Source: Isoetes taiwanensis (taxonomy: Eukaryota > Streptophyta > Lycopodiopsida > Isoetales > Isoetaceae). From it: DNA of 64,000 bases. The first letter of the stretch is position 1. Every line of letters begins with the position of its first letter. Positions 37,905-50,076 of this stretch are shown piece after piece. A model generated the notes under the pieces. The model was not told the origin of the DNA. It was given only the letters and a program-made list of their open reading frames with translations, and did no database searches. The translations under genes and the position numbers were made by a program. The stretch lies in contig JAJEKV010000087.1 in NCBI GenBank assembly GCA_021234155.1, forward strand, positions 3,713,242 to 3,777,241, read 5' to 3'.

Positions 37905-38560
37905 CCACTGGCGTGGACAATCTGGCTCCACGGCCTTGTCAAGGCTTAAACACTCACGGCGTGGCTTCATAGGGCCTCCAGGACCTTTCTGCGTGGCCCA
38001 ACTCACAGTAAGAAAAACTCCACGGCTCAAGACGGCTGCATCTTTCTTCTATGCATCTCCTCTCAAGCCTCTGTTGCAGAACCAAGGCCATGCTCCATCG
38101 ATGTGTAGCCAAACATCACGCTGGCTGTTCTCTCTGCACACCTTCACGGTCTGGCATGCGTGAAGCTCACCCACGACTCTGCAGTAAAAACAGAGCAAAT
38201 CCAAGGCTCATGACTCCAAATTTTGAAGCAACGCTCTAGTTGTAGAGCCCCTCCTCAAGTTAAGACAGAAATCACAAATCTTGCTCTGGAGTGACCACCG
38301 AAACAAATTTGATCTCCACGGCCCCTCTGGCGTGGAAATTTTCTTTGCCTCCACGGCCCCTCACTGCGTGGCCTCAGCGTCAGACCCTCCACGGCCCCTC
38401 ACGGCATGGCCTCAGCGTCAGTCCCCCCACGGCGTGGCCTCAGCGTCAGACCCCCCACGGCCCATCACGGCGTGGACCCTCCCACGGCCATCACGGCGTG
38501 ACCTTCCGCCCACGGCACCTTCAGCACCCACGGACCCTCGCGGCGTGGCACCAATTTCGG
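37905..38560 (+). repeat. CACGGC/GGCGTGG repeat region inside the non-coding element
   Basis: Units such as CCACGGCCCCTCACGGCGTG and GGCCTCAGCGTCAGACC recur, densest at 38,310-38,540. Each pairs a CCACGGC with a GCGTGG and can form a short stem. Isolated pairs extend upstream to 37,905 and downstream to 39,100. Confidence 0.75.
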
Positions 38561-38578
38561 CGTGCGGCCCACCCAACC

Positions 38579-38603
38579 AAAAAAAAAAAAAAAAAAAAAA
38601 AAA
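38579..38603 (+). repeat. Poly(A) run, 25 bases
   Basis: An uninterrupted A run directly after the CACGG repeat region. A matching poly(T) run lies 1 kb downstream. Confidence 0.95.
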
Positions 38604-39373
38604 GGGTTTAGCATTAAATTTTTAATTGTCCGCATCTTCAAGGCGGGGCACTTGTTCAACACACATATCTTTAATGAACTCGATGGCGACACTTGGCACT
38701 TAGGCCATTCACGATGGGCAACATTCTTGGTATTTTCTACTCCTTCTACTATTGAAGAGGGTTTTTTATACCATCTATCACGTTCTATACCTGGCGTGCT
38801 TATCAGCAAATGGCGTGAAGATGATTCAACCTTCCGCCCCTTTCATACCTTCACCTTACATGGCCCAACGGCATGTTAAGGCCATTCTTCAGCACTTGGA
38901 TGCAAACTCGATTACGGCCCCTTGGTGTGATTTGTTTAATGGTGACTTCTTGACATCTTCTTCAGTTTTTGAGGCATTATGCCTTTGGAGGTGCAACTTT
39001 CATCAACCTAAAATTCCAGCAGCATCATTCTCTTTCCACAACAAACTCACGGCCCAAAGGCGTGAGTTCATCAAAATTGTCACGGCCCCTCACGGCGTGA
39101 CTTCGAGCACAACTTTCAATCCTCTTTTCATGCAAGAAGTCTTTGGAGCATATTTTTGGCACATTTTGGGGGACGCCTCATCTTTTGCCGCATTTTTGGA
39201 GATCTTCTTGGCACCCTTGTATCAACAAACCTCACACAGCCCTATGGCGTGTGTAGGCCTTTTTTCAACAATCTTTCCTCAACATTCAAGCTTACCTCAT
39301 CGACCCAAATGCAGGGCGTTTGAGAGACAACCTTTTCAATCCATCTTGACCGTCCATAATACATGGCGGTTGA

Positions 39374-39625
39374 GCCTCTTTCAAGTTCAACAAATGGCGT
39401 GAAGATGACTTCTGACCTTAAAAGCCCCTTCAATTTTCAACTCCTTCAAGTTCAACTATCTGCTCACACTCTTTCAAGTTCAACAAATGGCGTGAAGATA
39501 ACTTAGGGCTTTCCGCCCCTTCAATCACTTATGTTTCAAATCTTTCAAGTTCAACTCCTTGTTTCAACTTTTCCAGTTCAAAAATGGCGTGAAGATGACT
39601 TAGGGCCTTCCGCCCCTTCAACAAC
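39374..39625 (+). repeat. Tandem repeat with TCAAGTTCAA and GGCGTGAAGATGACT
   Basis: About four imperfect units of 60-110 bp. Each combines CTTTCAAGTTCAA, ATGGCGTGAAGAT and CTTCCGCCCCTTCAA. Related single copies lie at 38,810-38,850. Confidence 0.75.
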
Positions 39626-39636
39626 TTTTGTTTCCA

Positions 39637-39638
<2 letters not shown>

Positions 39639-39669
<31 letters not shown>
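39639..39669 (+). repeat. Poly(T) run, 31 bases
   Basis: An uninterrupted T run. With the poly(A) run at 38,579 it brackets about 1,035 bp of the element interior. Confidence 0.95.
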
Positions 39670-39670
<1 letters not shown>

Positions 39671-39967
39671 TTCAACAAGACACTTTGATTGGCGCATGTA
39701 TTTGGAGCTAGTGGCAAGCTCTATGAGAAGTGGTGACAGCCTTCTCCACATTAGATTTGACTTCTACGGAATTAAAGGAGCTTGTGGCAAGCTCAAGAGA
39801 AGTGGTGACAACCTTTTCAACCTCTTACGATTTTTGTACTTCATCGACATTGGCATTTTTGGGTCAAGACTTCGGCGACATTCTCATTATTTCCCCTCAC
39901 TTTGGACACTGTTGTAAATGTTTAACCTGCTGTTATAAAGGTTCTACATAGTTTGGTGTGGGGGGAG

Positions 39968-40414
39968 TGTTAGCCCCTTTGGGCTAAACATATGTATGAG
40001 TGGCATAGGCCACATGTATTCATCACATTGGACCACTTGATCTAGGGCCTTGATTTAGCCCATATATATGGTAGGTGGCATATGCCACATGTATTTGTCA
40101 TATTGGACCCCACAATCTATGGCCCCGATTTAGCCTAGATCGTGGGCGGTGAGATGTCGATTAGGGTTAGGGTTTTGCTCTACTATTTAGAGAGAGCATT
40201 TCCTCTCATTGTTTAGGCTTTTGCTCACGTTTTGGAGCACCTCCTTTTGGAGCATCAATATGATTCTGTTTTGTTCATTCTTTGCTTTGTTCTTGTTCTT
40301 GGAGTTTCTTCCCATCTTCTTTTGTTGATCCATGAGCATTTGTGGCAGCCTTGTGGCATCCGGCAGCCATGGACTGCTGCTGCAAGGTGATGCCAAGAAC
40401 CCCAAAACTCAACA
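39968..40414 (+). repeat. 3' LTR of the non-coding element
   Basis: 447 bp and nearly identical to the 5' LTR, with a few differences around 40,050 and 40,140-40,160. It is preceded by the polypurine tract GTTTGGTGTGGGGGGAG (39,951-39,967). Confidence 0.92.
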
Positions 40415-40485
40415 CGCGCAATTTATGCTGGAGAGTTGGTCAAGGAGATAGATAGATACTTAGAAATCCAGAGTGACACAGATAC

Positions 40486-40704
40486 TTAGAAATCCCGAGA
40501 AAGACAGGACTTCAGAAATACATTTGAAGGCCTAGACTTCTCTTGCACAGGCCCTTTCCATAAATATGGGCTTGATTTCTTGAAAACGGCTCTCATCTTC
40601 TGTTCTGCTTTTTTATCCCTCCATAAATCCAGGCTTAATTTCTTAAAAACGACTCTCATCTTCTGTTCTGCTTCTTTATTTGCAATATTATCCTGAGCAA
40701 ACAA
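40486..40704 (-). pseudogene. Open segment with an internal duplication, unrecognised
   Basis: A minus-strand frame holds two copies of a 23-residue unit: AEQKMRVVFKKLSLDLW and AEQKMRAVFKKSSPYLW. The DNA copies are 69 bp apart. There is no ATG-led context or family match. It may be an exon of an unknown gene. Confidence 0.25.
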
Positions 40705-41800
40705 TTGATTTGTAAGAATACAATTTAATCACAGGGTGAATGAAAATACAGTTAAAATCCGCCGGATTTGAATTTGAAGAAAGTTAATATGAATTGGAAC
40801 AGACGGAATTTGAGGCGAAATAGAGATATGGAGGTCTGGGAGCACCGTAGAGTTATTCGCAGGTACATGCAAACTGCCCCTATAAGTGTCATCTGCACAG
40901 CAAAATCAATATGTCATGTTCTACAGAAGGCTTATTTCTAGTTAGATGCAAAATATAAACCTCTGTATGCAGAATAGACCCCTATATGTAAATAGACAAA
41001 CCTGTATATGCAGAATAGACAAAGCATCTGATGTTCCATTTCTTCAGCCGGATTTCTCTTTGTCTTTGAGTGCTCTAGGCTTCATCGACCAACAACACCT
41101 GCCCTGCAGCATCGACCAACAGCATCAATCTTCTTCAGTCATGGGTCTTGCAGCATCAGTCTTCATCTGAACTACTTCGGGCATTCGGCTGTGGCATCGA
41201 AACTATGGCAGATCCTGAATCAAAACTATGGCAGATCCTGAATCAAAACTATTGGAGGATTCTGAATCGATTGGCAGTGCGGGGCACTGTGAAGGACCAG
41301 CCGGCCGATGGAGCATTCTGCATTCTATTTAGGTTTAGAGTTAGGGTTAGGTTTTCATATTAAGTGCCACATTCTCATTTGTTTTTTTCGGAAATCCTGA
41401 CCATGCATCACACCCTCATTTCTATTTGTCTTTGTCTAGATCCATGCTCTATTAGATAACTATCACCTACATTTTTTTGACTATAATTGTTTTTATTATG
41501 TAGCTACGTGATGGTACTGGTGTATGCATATTATGAATATGGTAGCTCAGGGGAGTGGTCTTGGACGTTAGTCTTGGTGGACTAGCATAGGTGTGTAAGA
41601 ATGGCAAATTATGAGCAAAGCAAGGCAAATAAATGGCAAGGAAACCTTATAATGGTTATAGTTAAATAATATCTTGGAGCCAAGATATTATTTAATAGTT
41701 AAAGTTCTAGAGTTTAAATATAGTTGAGCCAAGATAATATCCTTACGTTTAAAGTTCAAACATAAATATAAAAAGACCTAAAGCCAAAATTGGTTTGAAA

Positions 41801-43309
41801 GAATGAGAATGAGAATGATTTTTTATCGTCCACTGAGGCCAATCGGCCTATGGGACCCATAAGGAGCGCATCAAACTTATTACTGTCCGGGTTAAAAAAC
41901 CCCCGCCCCGAAGGGTTTTCGAGGGAAAAACCGTGGCAGTAATAAGAATGCTGTCAAACTGTACAAGTATACATCAATGTATATATACATGTCAAGTGTG
42001 TGCCCGAGGACATAGTTGATCTCGCATGTCCATAACCTCCTGAAGATATGATCCCAGCACCCGTACGGATGTTGTGCTCAATGTCACATGTAACGGCTGG
42101 CCAGGCCTGACCAACTCAGCATATCGTGTCCGAATTTGATCATATCTTTGGGCAACTTTGAAGGGTATGAGATTCATCCTCAATGACTCCCATTTGGCGG
42201 CATGTGCCGAGGCCTGTCTGGCGTGGCTCACCAATCCATCTGCCCGTCTCAATTCGAAGATGATGTGCCCTGTGCAAATGGAGGCAATGAGTCTGCGCCT
42301 TTTCATGGGCAAGTGGGTACGCAGGTAGCATTGCGGGCCTCGTTCCAATGTGGGATTTATGTGGCTATTTGGTAGTGTGTTGTCTTGACTGTTCAAGGGC
42401 ATTGACATCCCAAAGCTTCTTTGAGGAAGCAAGCGTCAAGATATTACCTCAAGCTATGGCGATCTGCCTCTGTTTGCACATGTATGCACCTGTGCTCCTG
42501 CACATTCCATCTAGCCAACCATTGAGCTCTCTTTTCCCTCCAGCAGGCCTTGAGGCGCTGCGGCTCCATTGCCATGATATAAGCTAGTTTAGGGAGACGA
42601 GCATCGTCCATTTTGACCACCTTCCGAAAATAGACAATGTGGCGATCAAGGGCCGCCCTCACGAAGAGGCAAGAATCATGTCTCTGCCGGTAGAATTTGA
42701 TATGGGACTGTGGACTTCACCCTAGTGCTCGTACTAAGAAGGCTTTACGGACTGCTCCAAGTCATTCAAGTAGCAAGTGATACCTTGGGCCCCCCATACT
42801 TCCACTCAGTATAAAAGGAAAGGCTCCACTAAGACCTTGAACATGTGTGACTGATGGGCCCAATCATACAACTCCGCTCTATGACTATTGTTTTGCATTG
42901 CATATAGTGCCTTCCAGCCTGCCGTCACTCGTAGCCATATCGATGTGTCCCAGTGCATAGTAGAAGGAAACTCCACTCCCAAATATTTGTATGTGGATGC
43001 AACTTCCACATTTTAGCCTCGGTAACTGAAGGAGGGGGCCCTCGGCTGACGTGAAGATGATATGAAAACCACCTTAGTCTTGGCCAGGTTGACACGCATA
43101 TCAGTCGCTTGGCAGAATGTGTCCAGGGCATCGAGATGTCGTTGCATGTCTGCTGGTGTGTAAGCTAGGAGGTCCACATCATCAGCATATATTAACTGTC
43201 TGATGATCTGATAGAGAAGGTGAGCTCCATCGCCCCCATTATCAGCAAGCCAGCTCTCCAATTGATCAATGTAAAGCCCAAACAATGTTGTGGAGAGAGG
43301 GCATCCCTG
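41801..43309 (-). mobile_element. 5'-truncated LINE inserted in the copia LTR
   Basis: Read leftwards it begins inside the RT domain near 43,309. It carries the catalytic YADDVDLL, then a C-terminal region with stops and frame changes (ending MDMRDQLCPRAHT). The 3' UTR has a hairpin-like CCCTCGAAAACCCTTCGGGG block, followed by a tail of CATTCT units. An un-interrupted version of the target is present in inverted orientation at about 61,680, which confirms both limits to within a few bases. A 4-5 bp target duplication (AAAG/AAGG) is possible. Confidence 0.85.
41992..43309 (-). pseudogene. LINE reverse transcriptase remnant
   Basis: Segments 43285-43013 (LYQIIRQLIYADDVDLLAYT, DMRVNLAKTKVVF), 43009-42806 (STYKYLGVEF, AGWKALYAMQNN) and 42432-41992 belong to one non-LTR RT protein. 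YADD is the RT catalytic box and the YLGVEF block is the usual motif after it. Upstream RT and endonuclease are missing through 5' truncation, and there are several stops. Confidence 0.8.
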
Positions 43310-43846
43310 AAGGAAAAGGTAGACGTAACTATAAAAGAGTAACTAAAAAAGAAACTATGGGGGATGAATAGTTATTATTAGACGACCACTTTTTGTACAA
43401 ACTACTTTAGCTTTAACTCTTATTAGAATATCTCCTTACCATGTGACCACAATCATGTTTTGATAGACCGCCCTTGCTTATTGTTTCGCCATTGCCAACA
43501 AGCCTTGCCATAATTCTGCCACTTCTTAACACAGAGTGACCCAGTTGGGCGGTGAACTACCAAAGAATGGTTAATGAATCTAAATCTAGCTCTAGTTTTG
43601 GTGAACTAAGAGCTTGACCAATCTGAGTTATTGATGTAACTCGTATGCTATGTTTATTGGACCTGTGCTTATTTGTCGTCTTATTTCATACTTAGTTCAT
43701 TTTGTCATTGCTAACGGTTTATTCTGTGGATTGTGCAGCAAACCTGGATGGTTTACAAGTTATGAGATTATGATTTGTTTGAAGAAGTTTCGTATTCTTT
43801 ATAGAATATATCAAAGGTATGGTTCAATGTTGTGAACCATAACAAC

Positions 43847-43863
43847 TGGTATCAGAGCCAAGC
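43847..43863 (+). promoter_or_regulatory. Primer-binding site of the copia-type element
   Basis: TGGTATCAGAGCCAAGC matches the 3' end of plant initiator Met-tRNA in complement, the usual Ty1/copia primer site. Just before it the LTR ends in a hairpin, ATGGTTCA paired with TGAACCAT. Confidence 0.85.
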
Positions 43864-44954
43864 TATTCCTAAAGTTTGCAAAGACTTTCGGTTGGTGCTT
43901 GAGATTGCAAACAGGAGTAGAGGACCTTATTCTGACTATTCTTGATGTTTGCAAGTCATCTAGTTGGTGCTAGTGATTGCAAACTGGAATAGAATTCCTC
44001 CGTCTGAGAATCTAAATGATCTTCTTTCTATGAATTTAAAATTTTAACTTCTTGGATCATTCTTTCCAATCCATTTCTACCCAGATTAACCAATCTTTGG
44101 GTATCAATATGACAAAATTGTTTGTTGCAGGAAACATATAGGTGCAGGTGATTGGTGACGTGGAATAAGCAGAGGGAACTGAGCCTAATCTTCTTTATCA
44201 ATCCATTTCATTTGCCAAAATGGATCTCCTTCCAATCAAGCCTAACCAGACCTGACAATCCATCTCCTTGGCCAGGATGGATCTCCGTTGAAACTTTTCC
44301 TGCATCGACGGAGGGCGTATCTATGGTGGACGGATCAATCTTTATCTGAACTCTCTATCCTTGACAACTCTTGAACTATTCCAAGCTAAACGAATTCTAA
44401 ACAATGTAAAGTGCGGCCCATTGTTTTAGTAAGACGTCTTCATAATGAATATCTGTTTGTAAGAAATTGTAAATCTATTTTATGATTGTGTTGCTTCCTT
44501 CTAATGAATGATCATGCCATTAATAGTTGCACAATGGTTGGTGCCGTGTTGATATTAAAGGATGACATTGAAATTCTAGATTGGTGTCTAGAGTTTTGAG
44601 CAGTAGTTGGTGCTACTGGTTGGAGTCGGTGCTTCAAAGGAACCCTTGATCTTTTCTTAATCTTGCCTTTATCTTAAAACTTTAATTTTATCTAGTAGAT
44701 CTTAAGCTTTGCTAATATATCTCAAAAGAATACTCAAATCTTCCCTGAATCTTTATCTTAATCTTTAGCCACAACAGTTGTGATTGTCATAAATAGTTGG
44801 GGCTATTTATGAGATCATAATCCTAGCCTTTGGTCCTTAAAATGGATTGAGTTGGTGCTCATGTACAAATTGAGTTGGTGCTCCTGTACAAATTGAATTG
44901 GTGCTTAATTTGAGGTTTGCAACTGAGGTCAGTTGCTTCCAAAAAGGGAAGAAT

Positions 44955-45176
44955 TGTTATGAATATGGTAGCTCGGGGAAGTAATCTTGGACGTTAGCCT
45001 TGGTGGACTAGCATGGGTGTGTAAGAATGGCAAATTATGGGCAAAGAAAGGCAAATAAATGGCAAGGAAACCTTATAATGGTTATGGTTAAATAATATCT
45101 TGGAGCCAAAATATTATTTAATGGTTAAAGTTCTAGAGTTTAAATATAGTTGAGTCAAGATAGTATCCTTACGTTT
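44955..45176 (+). repeat. Truncated 3' LTR of the copia-type element
   Basis: About 220 bp matching 41,529-41,750 (shared GAATATGGTAGCTC, GGACTAGCAT and TTAAATAATATCTTGGAGCC). Similarity stops at CCTTACGTTTA, where unrelated sequence begins. Confidence 0.85.
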
Positions 45177-46799
45177 ACAAGAAATTTATCGCGGCGGCCA
45201 AGGTTGCCGCAAACATTTCTTTTGCCCTATTCTTGGCAATGGAGGGTTTGTATTAAGTCGAAAGGAACTCACCTATGGACTTGTGAAATTGAAATAAATG
45301 TGTATAACTTGGAGAACTCTAACCTCCATATTGAAAGCAATGCAAAAAAATGACGAATATGGTTTTAGGCATGAGTTTGTTTTGTGTGCATGTCCAATGT
45401 CTTTTATATATGTCAATGTGAGTTGAATTATTTCAATTTTTGTTTTCCTAGACGAGCACATATTTGCTAGTGATTTGGGAAATTTTAAGTTCAATTATCA
45501 CATGGCCTAGGCTAGATGTCATGGATAATTGTTTTATTCATTTAGTTATTTGAACGATTTGTGAGATTAAGTTTTGGAAACGGAAATGATGCAAGTACTT
45601 AGGCAACCCAACAATCAAAGAAGCCAATATGATTCAATACTATGGAACCTTTAGGACCAAGAGGCTAATTCAAACAAACTCTTATGGAAAGTTGATTTGG
45701 GTTTGGATAAGGATTTGGGTTTGCAATGCACTCAATAAGAGGATCAGAGGCCTACCTATTCTAACGAAAGTGCAAATTGCTGGAATGCTCAACGTCAAGA
45801 AAGCATAATGCCAATTGAACTCAATGATACAGTAGAAAAAAAGCATAATAAGAAGTAAATAAGGATCATGCAGAATTAGCTATGGTGAAAAGCATTCATA
45901 AAGGCCCTTATCGATCAATCCATAGCTAGAAAGAATCTAGAGCACCTAGGCAAGCATTAAAGAAATGGAAAGCTAGAACATGAAGCAACTACAAATGGCA
46001 ACAAAAGAGTCACGTCCGACCATAGCAGATAAACGAGCCGATGGTTTATTTCGACATAATCCTTTGCTTCAAAATAATCGCTTCGGTAAAGTCCTGCTAT
46101 ATATTAGACTTTTTTAATCCTGTAAATAATCACGTGCAATCTTGTGCTTGGTGCACGAAGAGAAAGACAAACATGTGTTTTGATCCATCGCCTACAATAT
46201 TTCCAGAATATAAGAAACCCCAACGAAAAAAAATAGATTAATTCAATCGGAATCCTTTGTTTTCTGCCATGGGCTGACCAGAATCTGAGTCAAAGATTGA
46301 AGAAAAACTTCTGGCCGAAGTAGGAGCTGGAGGCATTCATGTGGTATCGCGCACATGAAGATTTACTTCATCCTAATATCGAACCGAGGTTCTAAGGACA
46401 CCATCGCTAGCCATATGCCTCTCATCCAGCTCCCAGCTCCCTGCTCTTCTGCTCCCTCTGTCTCGATAATTGATCTGCAACAACTAAATAACTTTTAATG
46501 TTATAAATGGAACTTTTCATATATAACAGACTTCAAAAGACATTGACCTGGAAACCATCATTCAATTAAATTGGGTTTATGTCTTAATTTTGGGACAAAT
46601 TTCATATTGCATGTTTTTAGTAGCATATTCAAATTCACACATTTCACCTCAAAATTATGAAAACGTAATATCATGTTATTTACAAAATAGTCAATATTTC
46701 ACAATATAGCACCATATCATAAAAACGTGATAACAAAAATTTACATAGTTATTCAACTTTCTTCAAGCACCCCCAATGATATCATAGCCTTCTTCCTGA
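45177..46799. other. Interval without a recognisable gene
   Basis: No convincing coding segment on either strand. The sequence is mostly AT-rich, with a slightly GC-richer stretch near 46,250-46,480. Confidence 0.4.
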
Positions 46800-49680
46800 C
46801 ATCCTGAGGTATTGTAATTCTCGCATTTCTTGCTGGAATAGTGTTTGGAGTCCATGAGTACAAAACACTTTCATAGTCTAGCCAAAGATCAGGATCACTT
46901 TCGTTTTTCTCCTCCATCTCTTTGTCCAACAATCGAGTACCTTTCTTTTATCCGATCGTTGGTCAACCCCGATGCTTTGGACACCACCATTCCCACCCGC
47001 ACATGGTTGAAGTTAATATTACCTTCTTCTTTGCAAATATCGAGGAGATAGTGAACCCCAACCACCTTTGGATATGTATCTAAATCGATGGCTTTACTAC
47101 CACAAATTGGTGGCATTCCAAGTCGGTGGAAGGTTCATAAGCATCCATGCCTAGAAACTTTGGCCTATTGTTCTTAGGACCAACATAGTGTTTGTCGAAG
47201 GAAGGAGGAGGAGCATATTGCTTGCGAATGCTACTTACGGTGTCATCAAAATCCTCAAACACCTGCTAAGGTCTTCCACCTAGTCTTAGGCAACCACCCT
47301 TCTTTCAATTCATCCGAGGATGTGTCTATCTCCCCAACGGGTTAATCACCTTCTTCCAAGTAAGCCACCAAGGCACGCGGTTGGTGTCATCGGATTGGTT
47401 TGCCAATGCTTTATATAGTCTTGGATTCCTTCCTTAGTCAATCCCAATTGCTTCACTTCTTGATGTAGGTTTTAAAGCTTTTGGTTGACCTAGAGGTATC
47501 ATAGGCTTGCCATTCTCATCTCTATGCCATATTTCCTCCCTCCTCTCCACTCATCCTCACGAAGGTCTCATCTTCCATTGGAAGATTGGAATCCCATCTC
47601 TCACCCAAAAGTGAACTGCAGAGGCACGGAATGACCTTCAAGATCCAATGTATAACCATCCACAAAGCTCTTCCAATCGGGCACTTCTTCTATGAGAGAA
47701 GCTATAGGGTTTGGAGTAGTGCATTCATGCAAGATTTCCATTAGCCTAGGAAAGTTGGTCACTGTTTGCTACTTCAGTATACAACTATATTTGCCAAATA
47801 ATGCATCCACATCCTCATGGGTATGCCCTAGGGCATAAGAAACCCTAAATTAACTCTTTCAAATATCCCCACGGTACTGTTAAGTAGGATAGGAAAGAAA
47901 ACATCCACTGTTCTTATTTTGGCCCGGCACAATTATCAAGTTGCAAGAGAAACCTTTTGGGTAGATCTTGAGGTTTAGCACGTGAAGTTGAAGCTCCAAC
48001 ATGTTCATTAGACCCATGCTTCCTAAACCTTGCCTTGCTGAACTTTTCAATATTGTTAGGGTTTCCATCTAACAATGCTCTATGTAGTGCCTGGCTAGCT
48101 GTAAGGGTCCCTGGAGGTGACCATTGTATCTATTTTCATAGTTTCTCAAACACCTCATGATACTCCCAATATGAAAATCACGGACCATCACTCCACAACT
48201 CCAAACTAAAATGGCCATAGTAGGTTTGATTACGCCCATGCAAGATTGCCCCGATCATTGAGATCTGTAAAGGGTATGATCTTCCACATGACTTTGGTAT
48301 GTACTTGAATTGTGGAAGACAAGTCTTTGCTTGGTCCATCTTGTCATGTATAATACATAAATAGTTATTGGGTTCCAATGCAGATAAAGTCCTCCACATC
48401 CAATAACATGATCTACATGATAGTTGGTCGGTCATATGGTCCTTCATATGCTCTCCCTTATCCTAGCCCTTTGACTAGGTTGCGCAGTCTTATCAAGAGT
48501 CTCCTTCAACTTAGCACATAAATTGCACTTTGCAAAGTTGTTTGAAGTTGCTATGGTGACATGATTGAAATGCTTCTTCCATAACCTACTAAAGCTAGGT
48601 TGGGATATTGGAAGAATTCTCAATTCTCGAAGTAGGGAATTCACTTCTTCCAAAATACTCTTTTGAGTACAATGTGATGGCAACCTTTTCTCAACAACTG
48701 CTCTTCCCTTTTCATCCCTTCTGCTTTTGTGTGGCATAGACTCTGCATTGAAATCAATATATTTTTCAAATATCTCCCTGGCAGCCGAGGGTCCTAGCTG
48801 CATTGGTCTCAACAAACCATTATTTCCATGTAAAGCAATCCTGTTCCCCTCACTGCTTTTTTTTTTTTGCCAATTATGCCATTAAGAAGTTGGAATTGCA
48901 TGGATACTCTGCCATGCTTTTGCACATATCCATTTGCCTAGCAAAGGGTATCTTTTTCTGTTTGGGTTTCTTTCATCTTGAAGTGCATGCTCGAAGATTG
49001 TGTACATGTAGGTCCTCCTCTCATCAACGATTGTACTCTTGAAAAGTGGCTCTTGCTTCCACCAATTGTTCTATTGTGAAGAATTGCATACAATCACTCA
49101 ACAACAATCTGAGCCCCTAACCTTCACCATTGTCTCACGTTTGGTGTCACTAATCAACTTGGCTCTTTTGCTAGGATAATGTCCGGGCAACCGATACTTC
49201 TCCCCTTTTGCCTAGGTTTAGAGTTCCAAGCGCCAATGGATCAATATCAAGACAATCATTGTCCCCCAACAACCTCGGGCTCTCGAAAAATATAATCCTC
49301 CACAAATTGAACACTACTTATAGGCCATGCCATGATGCAAGGAACCTCCAATTGCTTGACACAACCAAAACATTCCTTGTCACCCAAACCTTTACCTTTC
49401 AGGTTGTCTTCCAACATCGAAATTGCAATACCAATATTGTCTTCCCTAGCCTTTCATCATTAACTGGCTTGACCGGGGATCTGCTAGCACAATGACTCCT
49501 TGGCCTACTATTTCCTTTGTTGCACTTGTGCATGATTCTCACCTTCTTGTTCCTCCATTTGCACCCTACTATAGAGGACTAATTGTTTTTCTTCAACATT
49601 CTTGCTAGGAGTTGGTTTTTCATTGATATTGCTCTTTTCACCATCTTGAGTTGGAGGGGCACCATTGACCTAGGCAAATT
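46800..49680 (-). pseudogene. Decayed DUF7869-like gene
   Basis: Read leftwards, successive open pieces in different frames look like one old protein. First a Cys/His-poor N-terminal part (near 49,100: TYMYTIFEHALQDERNPN), then 48815-48444 with SQPSFSRLWKKHFNHV and KCNLCAKLKETLDKT. Then 48447-48178 has LCIIHDKMDQAKTCLPQFKY and MIGAILHGRNQTYYG, and near 47,900 there is GQNKNSGCF. The order CxxC, then 'IIDxMDQxKTxLP', then 'NKN' resembles the DUF7869 family of transposon-like proteins in plants and animals. Many stops and frame changes show it is dead. The assignment rests on remembered motifs. Confidence 0.5.
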
Positions 49681-50076
49681 GCACCCTTTTAGTCAATGAG
49701 TAAGAAAAAATTATTACACCATAAGATAAAAAATGCGTACATTTATGGAATATGTAGAGGTAAATCAAATTTTTTAAAAGCAAGAAATTCCTTGGAAATA
49801 GGTTTAATATAATAATAACAATGGGCGAAAACGAAATCATTTAAAACAAGAATTTTCATGGCAACAACAAGGAAATGACATTTATATAAATATATCAAAT
49901 TTTAATTATCGAAAATTTGAATATATGATTACTGAAAAGACATATAACTAATAGGCGTGAGAATTTATTATCCATAATAATATACCCTAGACTAGATAAT
50001 ATATAGTCATGGAATTTAAATGCGCTGGCGTGTTATTTGAGGCAATAAATTATTCACGCTAAGAGCTAATTAACCC

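Larger units (their letters stand above)
35995..40414 (+). mobile_element. Non-coding LTR retrotransposon (LARD-like), probably non-autonomous
   Basis: 4,420 bp bounded by TG...CA LTRs and the 5-bp duplication CGCGC (35,990-35,994 and 40,415-40,419). A perfect primer site follows the 5' LTR and a G-rich polypurine tract precedes the 3' LTR. The 3.5-kb interior has no gag or pol motif in any frame. It contains CACGG/GGCGTG-rich repeats and two homopolymer runs. The LTRs are nearly identical, so the insertion is recent. Shared primer site, polypurine tract and LTR start suggest its proteins come from an element like the one at 23.3-34.4 kb. Confidence 0.9.
41529..45176 (+). mobile_element. Non-autonomous Ty1/copia-type LTR element, 5' LTR split by a LINE
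   Basis: The 5' LTR starts at 41,529 (TATTATG, probably mutated from TGTTATG) and ends ATAACA at 43,844, with a LINE inside. It is followed by the primer site TGGTATCAGAGCC. The interior (43,864-44,937) has no gag or pol. A purine tract (AAAAAGGGAAGAAT) precedes a 3' LTR beginning TGTTATG at 44,955, which is cut off at 45,176. A primer site complementary to initiator Met-tRNA and an ATTGTTA junction are typical of Ty1/copia. Confidence 0.8.
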
